From positions 186,001 to 250,000 of the forward strand of contig NZ_JAUXYL010000038.1 in assembly GCF_030694375.1 (NCBI RefSeq): a stretch of 64,000 bases of DNA. The letters are read 5' to 3'. The DNA comes from Algoriphagus sp. Its GTDB lineage: Bacteria; Bacteroidota; Bacteroidia; Cytophagales; Cyclobacteriaceae. The position numbers and the translations under genes were made by a program. Positions 35,752 to 43,771 of this stretch are shown in pieces (within the stretch, counting starts at the first letter, position 1; each line of letters opens with the position of its first letter). The notes beneath the pieces are model-generated. The model was not told the DNA's origin. It saw only the letters and a program-made list of their open reading frames with translations, and did not search any database.

Positions 35752-36696
35752 ATGAATTTTCCCACCCTCTCCGATATCCGTGCGGCGCATGACCGCATCC
35801 GGCCGTTTATCCATCGAACACCGATTCTTACTTCCACAGCCATCAATGAAATCGCCGGTTGTGAGATTTTTTTCAAATGCGAAAACTTCCAAAAAGTCGG
35901 TGCTTTCAAAGCACGTGGCGCAGCAAACGCCGTTATGAAACTTACCCCTGGACAGCGAGCAAAAGGAGTCGCAACACACTCCTCAGGAAACCATGCGGCC
36001 GCCTTGGCCCGCGCTGCGAGTGTGGCGGGGATTCCTTCTTACATCGTCATGCCTTCCAATGCACCCGAGATCAAAAAAAAAGCGGTCAAAGGCTACGGAG
36101 GCGAAATCATCGAATGCGAACCCAATCTCAAGGCACGGGAAACTACGCTCGAAGCGGTCGTGGAGCGAACTGGCGCTACCTTTATCCCTCCATACGATTT
36201 CATGGATGTGATCGAAGGACAAGGCACCTGCGCCTTGGAGCTGCTGGAGGATCAGCCTGATCTGGATATCGTGATGGCACCTGTTGGTGGTGGCGGACTG
36301 TTGGGCGGCACTGCTCTTACTGCACATTATCTAAATCCTACAATCAAGGTAATCGCCGGAGAACCAACGGGTGCAGATGATGCTTACCGATCATTTCATG
36401 CTGGAGAAATCATCCCCCAAACAGGTCCAAATACGATTGCTGATGGATTGCTGACTTCGCTGGGAAAACTGAACTTCGAGTTGATTCAACGATATGTGGA
36501 TGACATTCTGCTCGCAACTGATCCTCAAACAATTGAAGCCATGCGACTGGTCTATGAACGGATGAAGATCGTGATTGAGCCTTCCTGCGCAGTTCCTTTG
36601 GCGGCTTTGCTGGCAAATAAGGATCGATTTGCAGGTAAAAAAGTTGGAATTATCCTTTCCGGTGGAAATGTGGATTTGGGGAAGTTGCCGTTTTAA
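35752..36696 (+). CDS. Threonine/serine dehydratase or serine racemase-like PLP enzyme
   Basis: A 314-residue fold-type II PLP enzyme. Lys53 in GAFKARGAANAVM is the PLP Schiff base; HSSGNHAAALARAA and PVGGGGLLGGTALTA bind phosphate and substrate; CAVPLAALLAN and LSGGNVDLGKLPF end the domain. Single-domain members of about 315-320 residues, without the C-terminal ACT regulatory domain, include catabolic threonine dehydratases, serine racemases and hydroxyaspartate dehydratases; the sequence does not separate them by eye. The gene is monocistronic with a near-leaderless promoter. Confidence 0.85.
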   Translation: MNFPTLSDIRAAHDRIRPFIHRTPILTSTAINEIAGCEIFFKCENFQKVGAFKARGAANAVMKLTPGQRAKGVATHSSGNHAAALARAASVAGIPSYIVMPSNAPEIKKKAVKGYGGEIIECEPNLKARETTLEAVVERTGATFIPPYDFMDVIEGQGTCALELLEDQPDLDIVMAPVGGGGLLGGTALTAHYLNPTIKVIAGEPTGADDAYRSFHAGEIIPQTGPNTIADGLLTSLGKLNFELIQRYVDDILLATDPQTIEAMRLVYERMKIVIEPSCAVPLAALLANKDRFAGKKVGIILSGGNVDLGKLPF

Positions 36697-36763
36697 ATCC
36701 CATAAACAGGCTTCGATAAAGATTTAGCCTATTAATTGCTTAAAAATTCCAAATCTTTACCGC

Positions 36764-37891
36764 ATGCCATCTTCCATCTTTTCAAGATTTCGAATTCTCC
36801 CAATCCTTTACTTCGCTAAGAGGCAAGTTTCCAGGCTCAAGCTATGGGTGTGGGTGAAAGTCGGGTTTGTGAAGAAAGTGCTGATCCAGCCTTATGCGGG
36901 CTATGGAAATGGAAAGGAGCTTTATCTGGCTGGCAGAGTTTTAGCAGACCGGGACATTCAGGCTTCTGCACTTGAGGATCGATTTTGGCGGAATTTCCGG
37001 AAAATGAGAAAACGCTTCCTCACAATCGTTTTTCCCGGAGTTGATCTGGAAGCGGATTTTCAAGGGAAAATCATCAAAGTCACCACAGATGAAGAAGGGT
37101 ATTTTGAGATCGTACTACCGCTAAAAGATTTGGAAATCCTTCAAGGTTGGCAGCCCATCCGACTCCGACTGCTTCACGATTTGCTTGGGCGATCTACTGA
37201 GGTAAATGCCATTGGAGAAGTTTATTTCCCCGTTTCCAATCCCGATTATGGTATCATATCAGATATCGATGATACGATTTTGACGACTGGAGCGATGCGA
37301 ATGTGGGAAATGCTGAAAGTAACGTTTACCCAAAATGCACACACACGGATTCCGTTTGCGGGCGTGTCGGAGTTTTATGACGCACTGCGAAAGGGACGTG
37401 ACCAAATTCTGAGTAACCCGATTTTTTATGTATCAAGCAGTCCTTGGAACATTTATGATTTCCTGATGGAGTTTCTGGACGCGCATAAGATTCCCAAAGG
37501 GCCGTTGATGCTTCGGGATCTTGGCTTATCACGGGATCAGTTCATAGCAGGAAGTCATGAAGTTCACAAGCTGAAGCAGATCAATCATATTTTGGATGTG
37601 TTTCAGGAGTTGGCTTTTATCTTGATCGGTGACAGCGGTCAGAAGGATCCTCAGATTTACCTCGAAGTGGTGAAATCCCATCCCGGTAGGATCTTGGCGG
37701 TCTATATACGGGATGTTTCAGGTTCAGATCTATCTGATTTAATTGCAGAATTCCTGATTCAGGGAGTTGAGTTGATTTTGGTCAAAGACACCACAGCCGC
37801 TGCTGCCCATGCACTTTCCAAAGGTTGGATTTTGCCGAGTGACACGGAAAAAATCAAAGATCAGAAAGTAGAGGATGAGAGAGGGACTTAA
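36764..37891 (+). CDS. App1-like phosphatidate phosphatase (DUF2183)
   Basis: A 375-residue HAD-type phosphatase of the App1/DUF2183 family. The catalytic loop is ISDIDDTILTTG (Asp167, Asp169), SSSPWNIYDFLMEFL is the second motif, and LIGDSGQKDPQIY the acidic third. The family removes phosphate from phosphatidic acid. An N-terminal domain of about 140 residues precedes it and there is no signal peptide, only a basic, hydrophobic start. The last 25 codons have a diverged copy at 38319-38402, the relic of a paralogue. Confidence 0.83.
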   Translation: MPSSIFSRFRILPILYFAKRQVSRLKLWVWVKVGFVKKVLIQPYAGYGNGKELYLAGRVLADRDIQASALEDRFWRNFRKMRKRFLTIVFPGVDLEADFQGKIIKVTTDEEGYFEIVLPLKDLEILQGWQPIRLRLLHDLLGRSTEVNAIGEVYFPVSNPDYGIISDIDDTILTTGAMRMWEMLKVTFTQNAHTRIPFAGVSEFYDALRKGRDQILSNPIFYVSSSPWNIYDFLMEFLDAHKIPKGPLMLRDLGLSRDQFIAGSHEVHKLKQINHILDVFQELAFILIGDSGQKDPQIYLEVVKSHPGRILAVYIRDVSGSDLSDLIAEFLIQGVELILVKDTTAAAAHALSKGWILPSDTEKIKDQKVEDERGT

Positions 37892-38010
37892 AACTTTTTC
37901 TGCTTACCAACTTACACTTCGATGAGTACTAAATCAAGTTCGGTTATTTTTGAAAAACCTTACTATTCCCTTCATGAAGATAAATTAGAAAGTTTGAATC
38001 GGCGATAAAG

Positions 38011-38178
38011 TCAATCTTCATTTTCTCTGACTGAAAGTTGGTATTCTAGTCCATCAATTTTTCGTTTCAATTTCCCGAAATGCTTAGTGAGATTGCCCCC
38101 TTTTGGAGATTTCTTCAATTTCTCTTTAAGAATTCTTGAGGTGTCTTTGGAATTAGATTTGTCAATTATAACAGTCAT
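38011..38178 (-). CDS. Orphan antitoxin-like small protein
   Basis: A 55-residue basic protein, MTVIIDKSNSKDTSRILKEK then GNLTKHFGKLKRKIDGLEYQ. It resembles small proteins of Bacteroidota that come before PIN-type toxin genes (the FGKLKR-DGLEYQ core). ATG 38178 is chosen over one 36 nt upstream because the family starts with a short beta strand (MTVIIDK). No toxin gene follows downstream on the same strand; only 118 bp remain before the convergent phosphatase gene. It may be an orphan or relic antitoxin. Family assignment is from memory and moderately sure. Confidence 0.5.
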   Translation of the reverse strand: MTVIIDKSNSKDTSRILKEKLKKSPKGGNLTKHFGKLKRKIDGLEYQLSVRENED

Positions 38179-38318
38179 AGCTTTCAAAAATACAAAAATT
38201 GAGCTATTGATCAACCGTATTTTTTAAAGAGGTTTACTCCGTTGGCAATGCTACCTCAAAGTAAAACCTCGGAAGGATTCCATGTTTGGATTTTAGCCTG
38301 ATGGACAATACCTAATCC

Positions 38319-38402
38319 GCAGCCCATGCTTAGGCAAAAGGATGGATTTTGCAAAGTGACACTGAAAAAATCAAGGATCAGAAGGTGGAGGATGAGAGGG
38401 AA
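38319..38402 (+). pseudogene. Relic 3' end of an App1-like gene
   Basis: This piece reads KGWILQSDTEKIKDQKVEDE-R in the right frame, nearly the same as the last residues of the App1-like gene 500 bp upstream (KGWILPSDTEKIKDQKVEDE-R). Most differing bases are synonymous, so it diverged as a working gene before decay. Weak similarity continues back to about 38290; the rest of the gene is gone. The surrounding gap 38179-38568 has nothing else except a bidirectional terminator at its end. Confidence 0.75.
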
Positions 38403-38525
38403 GGGGCTACCCCAATCTTTAAATGACCTTACTCAGAAGAAAAGTTCTCCAAGGTGGTTACAGTCACTCACGTAGACGGAACCTTTGTTAAGTCAGTTTA
38501 ATTAGAAATCAAAATCCAACTTGAA

Positions 38526-38568
38526 TTTTAAAGAGGCTGTCCTTACTTAAGAGACAGCCTCTTTAAAA
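38526..38568. terminator. Bidirectional terminator
   Basis: Perfect 16-bp arms, TTTTAAAGAGGCTGTC (38526-38541) and GACAGCCTCTTTAAAA (38553-38568), directly after the stop of the minus-strand gene at 38569. Confidence 0.88.
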
Positions 38569-39108
38569 TTAATCTATAAATACTACATAACACTCAATAA
38601 AGCATTTCCACTCCCATCCCTTTTCTTTATCTTTTTTAAACAAAAATAAGAGCTCTGCATTCTCCGTTTTATCAAAAACAAAGGCATAATTATTGATTAT
38701 TAAAGGCTCAGAAATTCTCCTTGTGGGGTAAAGGTGACCTAACTCATTTGTTTGCAATGAGTTTTTGCTCAGTTTAATGTTTGGAGGAAGTTGTGATTGT
38801 TCAATTTTCTTTATTGAAATAGTAGAAGTCATTAAAATCAATCTTTCATAAATTTTAGGGAAATGTGGATCTTCAAATGGACAAGAACTATAGTTGCCTT
38901 CAAATTCTGGTTTGATTAAATTTATCCATGATTTGTAATCAATGGTTTCATTAAATATAATGATTTCACTTTTCCCTTTGGAATACATTGCCTCAATAAC
39001 TCTATATTGCTCATCAGATAATCTATTATTTTTTTCTTGTGATTTTGCAATATTAGTTAAACAGATGAAAAGCAAAACAAGTATTCCCTTAAATATAAAA
39101 TTAGTCAT
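38569..39108 (-). CDS. Small exported protein coupled to the HExxH lipoprotein
   Basis: A 179-residue protein with a signal peptide (MTNFIFKGILVLLFICLTNI, cleavage near AKSQ). I do not recognise a family. The mature part has few Cys (SCPF, KCFIECY) and ends YVVFID. ATG 39108 overlaps the last 8 nt of the lipoprotein gene upstream, so the pair is translationally coupled. A start 48 nt upstream is rejected because it lacks a signal. Low GC relative to the core genes. A periplasmic partner or immunity-like role for the metalloprotease-like lipoprotein is possible but only inference. Confidence 0.6.
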   Translation of the reverse strand: MTNFIFKGILVLLFICLTNIAKSQEKNNRLSDEQYRVIEAMYSKGKSEIIIFNETIDYKSWINLIKPEFEGNYSSCPFEDPHFPKIYERLILMTSTISIKKIEQSQLPPNIKLSKNSLQTNELGHLYPTRRISEPLIINNYAFVFDKTENAELLFLFKKDKEKGWEWKCFIECYVVFID

Positions 39109-40711
39109 TACAATTTTCTTTAATTCCTCTTGCCATATTATTTCCTGTTGCTTCATTTTCTAAGATTTGAAGAATTGTATTCCAATCTCCATTAGGAATC
39201 ATAGGGACTACATCCGAAATTGGATTCGCTGTTCCGTTCTGCAATAAACCTCCGAATGCCATCTTATAATAATAATCAAGGCCTAATGTACCTGAAGTAG
39301 GCCCAGAATTTTTATCCCAATTATATAAAGATATTGCCATTCCAAATAAATATTGGCTCATCATTCCATGATTAGCATCAGGTGTGCTATTGTTATGTGC
39401 AATATAATAATTATTTAGCTCAATTCTAAATTCATAATTAGTTTTAGATAAATATATCATATAAGCATGCGCTGTTTCATGTATAATTGTTCTTGCTAAA
39501 CTTAGTGAAGTTGCATTATTAGCATAGGAATTATCAATTTGAATAGTGATATTTCCTTGGGAATCAGGTATTTTTGTTTGAGCATTTGGTCTGATCCCTT
39601 GAGCATTAACTGGTAAATCGACATCTTCTATATAGTAATTAAATTTTCCTCCTTGTCTAAATAATTCTAACATCCACGGAAAGATATCTAAATTACTAAT
39701 TCCTGTCATATCTGTTAGATTTGGAGCTCCCTTAGCTAATTTCTTAAATAAATCTGAGGTACAAGGATTATCTAGTCCATTTATAATAAAAAGACTAGGC
39801 GCAGGTGCTGGAGGAGGATTGTAATCACAAGTGCCACATCCTGACCCAGAAGGATCAAAACCATCCCCATTATAATAATAGGTGCCGTCAACGTATACTG
39901 TTCCTGTAGTTGGAAATTCTCCCATGGAACCCGTACAAACAACTTCTGTAATTATTTTTGAATGGTAAGTAGCACCTAAACCTAAAGGGTCATCCACTGT
40001 GCTTCCTGGTGATGGCGTCACCCAAGTTATTTCCCTTGTAATCTCTCTACAATCACTTAATGTCCTAAATTTAGAATTGGATGAAGCCCCATAAGAAATT
40101 GTTCTTTTTTCCCCATCAGGTAAAAACTCAAATGAAATCAAATGATGCTCATCATATGTAAATAAGTCAATCCTCCCTTCCCAGAATTCATTGATGGAGT
40201 TGTAATTTATATTTTGAAAATCAAAGTAATTATCTGGGTTATTTGGGAAATATCTTGCGATTAACGGATCAAATCGATTTTCTGTTGGATGCTTTACAAA
40301 CATTATGTTTTGAAGCACATAGTTATTTGGATTTTTATTTGGGAAACTATCTATAATACTTACGGGGAAATACTTGGTCGCATTCTCCAAACTTACCTCA
40401 AATACTTCCCTTCCATCAGGAAAGTAATAGTGATGAAATTTATCCCAATCGGGCTCTTTCTCAAAAAAGGGCAGAATCAGCTCTTGGGATTCTGTGCGGA
40501 ATTTCGATCCTTTATCAGGCAATCTTAATTTAGTTTTATTTTCCTCAAACCATGACCTGACTTTGGCAAGCTGACTGCTTTCTGTCAGCTTGATTTGGGG
40601 AGCTTCGGGTTCCTGCACGCAGGAAGTCACCAAGAGATTCATGGTAATCAAGAGACCTAAAAAACCTAAAAATCCAAATCTACTTAGATTTTTGTACTTG
40701 GGGGGGGGCAA
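39101..40711 (-). CDS. HExxH metalloprotease-like lipoprotein, C9 tract at start
   Basis: A 536-residue lipoprotein. The signal peptide KNLSRFGFLGFLGLLITMNL ends in LVTSC. After a beta-rich half, a Gly-Cys-Pro linker (GSGCGTCDYNPPPAPAPS) leads to a C-terminal domain with HETAHAYM, a zinc-protease HExxH. As sequenced the frame opens at a TTG directly ahead of nine C (40700-40708 on the plus strand as G9); with eight C, the ATG at 40724 would read MKNNFAPPKYKNLSR in frame. So the tract length decides which start is usable, a phase-variation layout. The next gene overlaps by 8 nt. The surroundings are AT-rich, suggesting transfer. No substrate is known. Confidence 0.7.
   Translation of the reverse strand: MPPPKYKNLSRFGFLGFLGLLITMNLLVTSCVQEPEAPQIKLTESSQLAKVRSWFEENKTKLRLPDKGSKFRTESQELILPFFEKEPDWDKFHHYYFPDGREVFEVSLENATKYFPVSIIDSFPNKNPNNYVLQNIMFVKHPTENRFDPLIARYFPNNPDNYFDFQNINYNSINEFWEGRIDLFTYDEHHLISFEFLPDGEKRTISYGASSNSKFRTLSDCREITREITWVTPSPGSTVDDPLGLGATYHSKIITEVVCTGSMGEFPTTGTVYVDGTYYYNGDGFDPSGSGCGTCDYNPPPAPAPSLFIINGLDNPCTSDLFKKLAKGAPNLTDMTGISNLDIFPWMLELFRQGGKFNYYIEDVDLPVNAQGIRPNAQTKIPDSQGNITIQIDNSYANNATSLSLARTIIHETAHAYMIYLSKTNYEFRIELNNYYIAHNNSTPDANHGMMSQYLFGMAISLYNWDKNSGPTSGTLGLDYYYKMAFGGLLQNGTANPISDVVPMIPNGDWNTILQILENEATGNNMARGIKENCND
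40700..40708 (-). repeat. Homopolymer tract C9 at a start codon (slippage site)
   Basis: Nine G on the plus strand, read as C9 on the coding strand between ATG 40724 and the signal peptide of the HExxH lipoprotein. Confidence 0.7.
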
Positions 40712-40724
40712 AATTGTTTTTCAT

Positions 40725-41166
40725 AAAATTTGTTATGTTTTGTTGATTAAAAATTTATCTAATAAATAAAGGATAATATTAAAAACAAAGATTGTACTTA
40801 AAATAATTTATAAATATCTATTTTTAGTTACAAAAAATTCATGAGATAAAATCCGGGTAACTCATTAGTTGCTCCGCCACCGTGAGTTTCTCACTCACGG
40901 AATTGATCGCATATTTTAAAAATGTTCTCTTTTCTTTGTTGGAAACATATTTATTCTTTGATCCTACAAAAAAGTAAATCTTTTTGGGTCTTTGAGTCAG
41001 ATATCAAGACTCAATTGAAAAATGAATCACGTGAGTGGACACTCACGTAGGCGGCAAAGACTCTCAAGTAAGTTGATTTTTAAACGAATAGATACGCAGC
41101 TTTAGACAATTTTGATCAAAAAAAGCCCAAACCATTCGATTTGGGCCTATTATAATTTCACTGCAA
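40725..41166. other. Intergenic accessory DNA with two CTCACG hairpins
   Basis: No gene is seen. It contains hairpins CCGTGAGT-TTCTC-ACTCACGG (40880-40900) and ACGTGAGTG-GA-CACTCACGT (41029-41048). The right half of the latter, CACTCACGTAGGCGG, recurs as CACTCACGTAGACGG near 38467. The end (41118-41150) is the terminator of the next gene. Confidence 0.6.
41118..41150 (-). terminator. Terminator of the hypothetical gene at 41167
   Basis: On the minus strand AGGCCCAAATC...GGTTTGGGCT is followed by T7; the stem has one mismatch and sits 17 nt after the stop. Confidence 0.8.
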
Positions 41167-41706
41167 TTAGGAGAAAGCTATTAGTGACTCGTAAACCAAT
41201 TCCCAAGAGTCTGACCGTTTTAAAAATACCTTTATCTTTAATTCGTTGTTTATCTCAAAGGTTTCTTGTTCCAGAATAATTCCATACAGCTCCTGGTTTG
41301 TTCCTTTTAACAGGATTGGATAAGAGTAGGAATAAATTGTCTTTTTAGGTACAAAGCCTTTGGTTTTGTTTAATTTATCTTTGCAGGTAAGGTAGTCTAT
41401 ATTGATTGTAAGAGAGCTGCTGGATTTTAATTTGTGTTCAATTCTCCTCCTATCTTTTTCGTCCAAAAGGCTGTCCAAATCAAAATTTCCAAGCCCTCCT
41501 ACTGAATTTTTATTTTTAGTAGGTAAATCTGAATAGGAATTAAAGCCCGAATCTTCCCAAGAAAGAAACCGCTCATCTACCAGCGCATATTCATTTGTCT
41601 CACAGGCTAGATAGTTAATTAGATCGTATTCTTTCGAATACTCCTTCTTGGTTTTGGTAACTCCAATCAATAATAGACTAGCAAGGATTACTTTTAGCAA
41701 AATCAT
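41167..41706 (-). CDS. Hypothetical exported protein
   Basis: A 179-residue protein I do not recognise. The N-terminus MILLKVILASLLLIGVTKTK could be a signal peptide or anchor; no lipobox is present. The body has charged helices (DEKDRRRIEHKLKSS) and a beta-rich C-terminus (YSYSYPILLKGTNQELYGII). It is short of cysteines except YLACETNEY and DYLTCKDK. It is isolated, with its own terminator and AT-rich composition. The gap 41707-41956 after it holds only the gltX promoter. Confidence 0.5.
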   Translation of the reverse strand: MILLKVILASLLLIGVTKTKKEYSKEYDLINYLACETNEYALVDERFLSWEDSGFNSYSDLPTKNKNSVGGLGNFDLDSLLDEKDRRRIEHKLKSSSSLTINIDYLTCKDKLNKTKGFVPKKTIYSYSYPILLKGTNQELYGIILEQETFEINNELKIKVFLKRSDSWELVYESLIAFS

Positions 41707-41887
41707 TGGCGAGATATTTTTTGCTTATACGAAGATTGAAGCAATCTAAATTTAATTAGGAAAGAAATAGTTGAAAATACTTTTAAAATCAGCAGATAAA
41801 ATTTCAAATAGTTTCATTTAGGTGATGGATTTGCGTTTCCATCGTTTTACTTTCCTTTTTTTGATCTCCCTTTCCCCTACATTTCCC

Positions 41888-41895
41888 TATCTTTG
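41888..41895 (+). promoter_or_regulatory. -7 box of gltX
   Basis: TATCTTTG, exact TAnnTTTG; leader of about 60 nt to the ATG, with a small GC-rich hairpin (AGCCCGGATTTGCGGG) in between. Confidence 0.6.
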
Positions 41896-41956
41896 CCCCC
41901 TGATTTTACCAAACCAAAGCCCGGATTTGCGGGTTTTTAGCTGAGAAGAATACATC

Positions 41957-43495
41957 ATGAACAGAGAAGTTCGCGTACGATTTGCTCCATCTCCTACCGG
42001 AGCATTGCATATCGGTGGCGTGCGCACCGCCCTTTACAATTACCTTTTTGCCAAAAAAATGGGAGGAAAGTTTCTCCTCCGTATCGAAGATACCGATCAG
42101 AACCGCTTTGTCCCCGGTGCAGAGGATTACATCAAAGAATCCTTGGAATGGCTAGGGATCGCTCCTGAGGAAAGTCCCTGGAATCCCGGAGATTGTGGCC
42201 CATACCGTCAGTCAGAGCGGAAATCCATGTACATGCAGTATGCGCTGGATCTGGTAGATAAAGGCCATGCTTATTACGCATTCGATACTTCTGAAGAATT
42301 GGAAGCGATGCGTGAACGACTCACCGCTGCTCGTGTTGTGCAGCCGCAATACAACAGCATCACGCGAACTCAGATGAAAAACTCCCTCACGCTTTCTGAA
42401 GATGAGGTGAAATCACGTTTGGAGTCCGGTGACCCCTATGTTATCCGAATCAAAATCCCAAGGAATGAGGATGTCCGTCTGAATGACATGATTCGTGGTT
42501 GGGTGATGGTGAATTCCAGCACATTGGACGACAAGGTTCTGATGAAATCCGATGGGATGCCAACCTACCACTTGGCCAATATTGTGGATGATCATCTGAT
42601 GAAGATTACTCACGTGATCCGCGGCGAAGAGTGGTTACCTTCTGCACCGCTTCACGTATTGTTATATAGATATTTTGGATGGGAAGACACCATGCCACAG
42701 TTTGCGCATTTGCCGCTCTTACTAAAGCCTGATGGAAATGGAAAACTTTCCAAACGGGATGGAGACAAGTTGGGATTCCCTGTTTTTCCACTGGATTGGA
42801 CTGATCCTTTCTCCGGTGAAAAATCCTCAGGATTCCGTGAGCAGGGCTATCTTCCGGATGCTTTCCTGAACTTTCTCGCATTCCTTGGTTGGAATCCTGG
42901 TGACGAAAGAGAGCTTTTTACTTTAGAAGAATTGGTTGAAGCTTTCACTGTGGAGCGAATCGGTAAGTCTGGGACGAAATTTGACATCGCCAAAGCCAAG
43001 TGGTACAACGAGCAATATTTGAAAATCAAACCTACCTCTGAATTAGCTGCATTTTTGATAGCTGACGCGAAAAAGGATGGGGTAAATGTTCCTTCGGACA
43101 AAATCGATTCCATTGTTAACCTTGTGAAAGATCGGGTGACTTTCCCTGCTGAATTGTGGAAAGAGAGTAGATTTATCGTTGTAGCCCCAGACAGTTTTGA
43201 TGAAGAGATCGCTTCAAAAAAGTGGAATGGGGATGCCGTAAAAGTCCTTGGTGCATATGCCGTTGCATTGGATAGCTATAGTGGCGAATTTGATGCTGTT
43301 TCTGCCAAGTCTTTGTTAGAAAGCACGGCAGAAGCGGAAGGAATTAAACTTGGAAAAGTGATGCAGGCGGTTCGGCTGGCAGTTACCGGTTCTGGGGCAG
43401 GCCCCGATTTGATGGTGGTTTTTGCTATCTTGGGGAGTACCGAAGTGGCCAAAAGAATCCGGTTTGCGTTAAGCACATTGACAGTTGTAGCATAA
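41957..43495 (+). CDS. gltX: Glutamate--tRNA ligase
   Basis: A 512-residue class I aminoacyl-tRNA synthetase that charges tRNA-Glu in the cytosol. The HIGH-type motif is PTGALHIGGVRTALYN near residue 10 and the KMSKS-type motif is KLSKRDGDK near residue 270. NFLAFLGWNPGDERELF and the C-terminal anticodon-binding region (AVRLAVTGSGAGPDLMVVFA) are GltX-specific. A glutamyl-Q-type truncated enzyme is ruled out by the full C-terminal domain. One base separates it from the small gene that follows (stop TAA, then G, then ATG). Confidence 0.96.
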   Translation: MNREVRVRFAPSPTGALHIGGVRTALYNYLFAKKMGGKFLLRIEDTDQNRFVPGAEDYIKESLEWLGIAPEESPWNPGDCGPYRQSERKSMYMQYALDLVDKGHAYYAFDTSEELEAMRERLTAARVVQPQYNSITRTQMKNSLTLSEDEVKSRLESGDPYVIRIKIPRNEDVRLNDMIRGWVMVNSSTLDDKVLMKSDGMPTYHLANIVDDHLMKITHVIRGEEWLPSAPLHVLLYRYFGWEDTMPQFAHLPLLLKPDGNGKLSKRDGDKLGFPVFPLDWTDPFSGEKSSGFREQGYLPDAFLNFLAFLGWNPGDERELFTLEELVEAFTVERIGKSGTKFDIAKAKWYNEQYLKIKPTSELAAFLIADAKKDGVNVPSDKIDSIVNLVKDRVTFPAELWKESRFIVVAPDSFDEEIASKKWNGDAVKVLGAYAVALDSYSGEFDAVSAKSLLESTAEAEGIKLGKVMQAVRLAVTGSGAGPDLMVVFAILGSTEVAKRIRFALSTLTVVA

Positions 43496-43496
43496 G

Positions 43497-43685
43497 ATGG
43501 CAAAGAAAAAGAAAAAAGAAGAAGAGCCTCGAGTTCATGATGAACTGAAGGGCTTCAAAATGGAAATCAATTCCTTCGGAGAAATTTCCTCCAGTTTTCC
43601 AATTGACAAGATCAATGAGTTTCTCAACAAAAATGTAGAGGATAAGAAACTGAAGGATAGAGATGATTTGAAAAAAGAGGAATAA
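43497..43685 (+). CDS. Conserved small charged protein after gltX
   Basis: A 62-residue cytosolic protein with a basic start (MAKKKKKEEEPRVHDELKGF) and a charged tail (NVEDKKLKDRDDLKKEE). It begins 1 nt after the gltX stop and shares its transcript, ending at a terminator. Small proteins of this kind trailing gltX are common in Cytophagales, but the function is unknown. Confidence 0.68.
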   Translation: MAKKKKKEEEPRVHDELKGFKMEINSFGEISSSFPIDKINEFLNKNVEDKKLKDRDDLKKEE

Positions 43686-43712
43686 TATTCCGAATGTTAA
43701 AAAATAAAACTA

Positions 43713-43737
43713 AGAGCTCCAGATTGGAGCTTTTTTT
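43713..43737 (+). terminator. Rho-independent terminator of gltX operon
   Basis: AGCTCC-AGATT-GGAGCT followed by T7; 29 nt after the stop. Confidence 0.85.
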
Positions 43738-43771
43738 ATATACTTGAAGAAGTATTTTATAAAATTCAGCG

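Noticed and set aside
37922..38008. 28-codon ATG frame after the App1-like gene
   Set aside because: Too short, no match recognised and no coupling to a neighbour; could be a remnant but there is no support.
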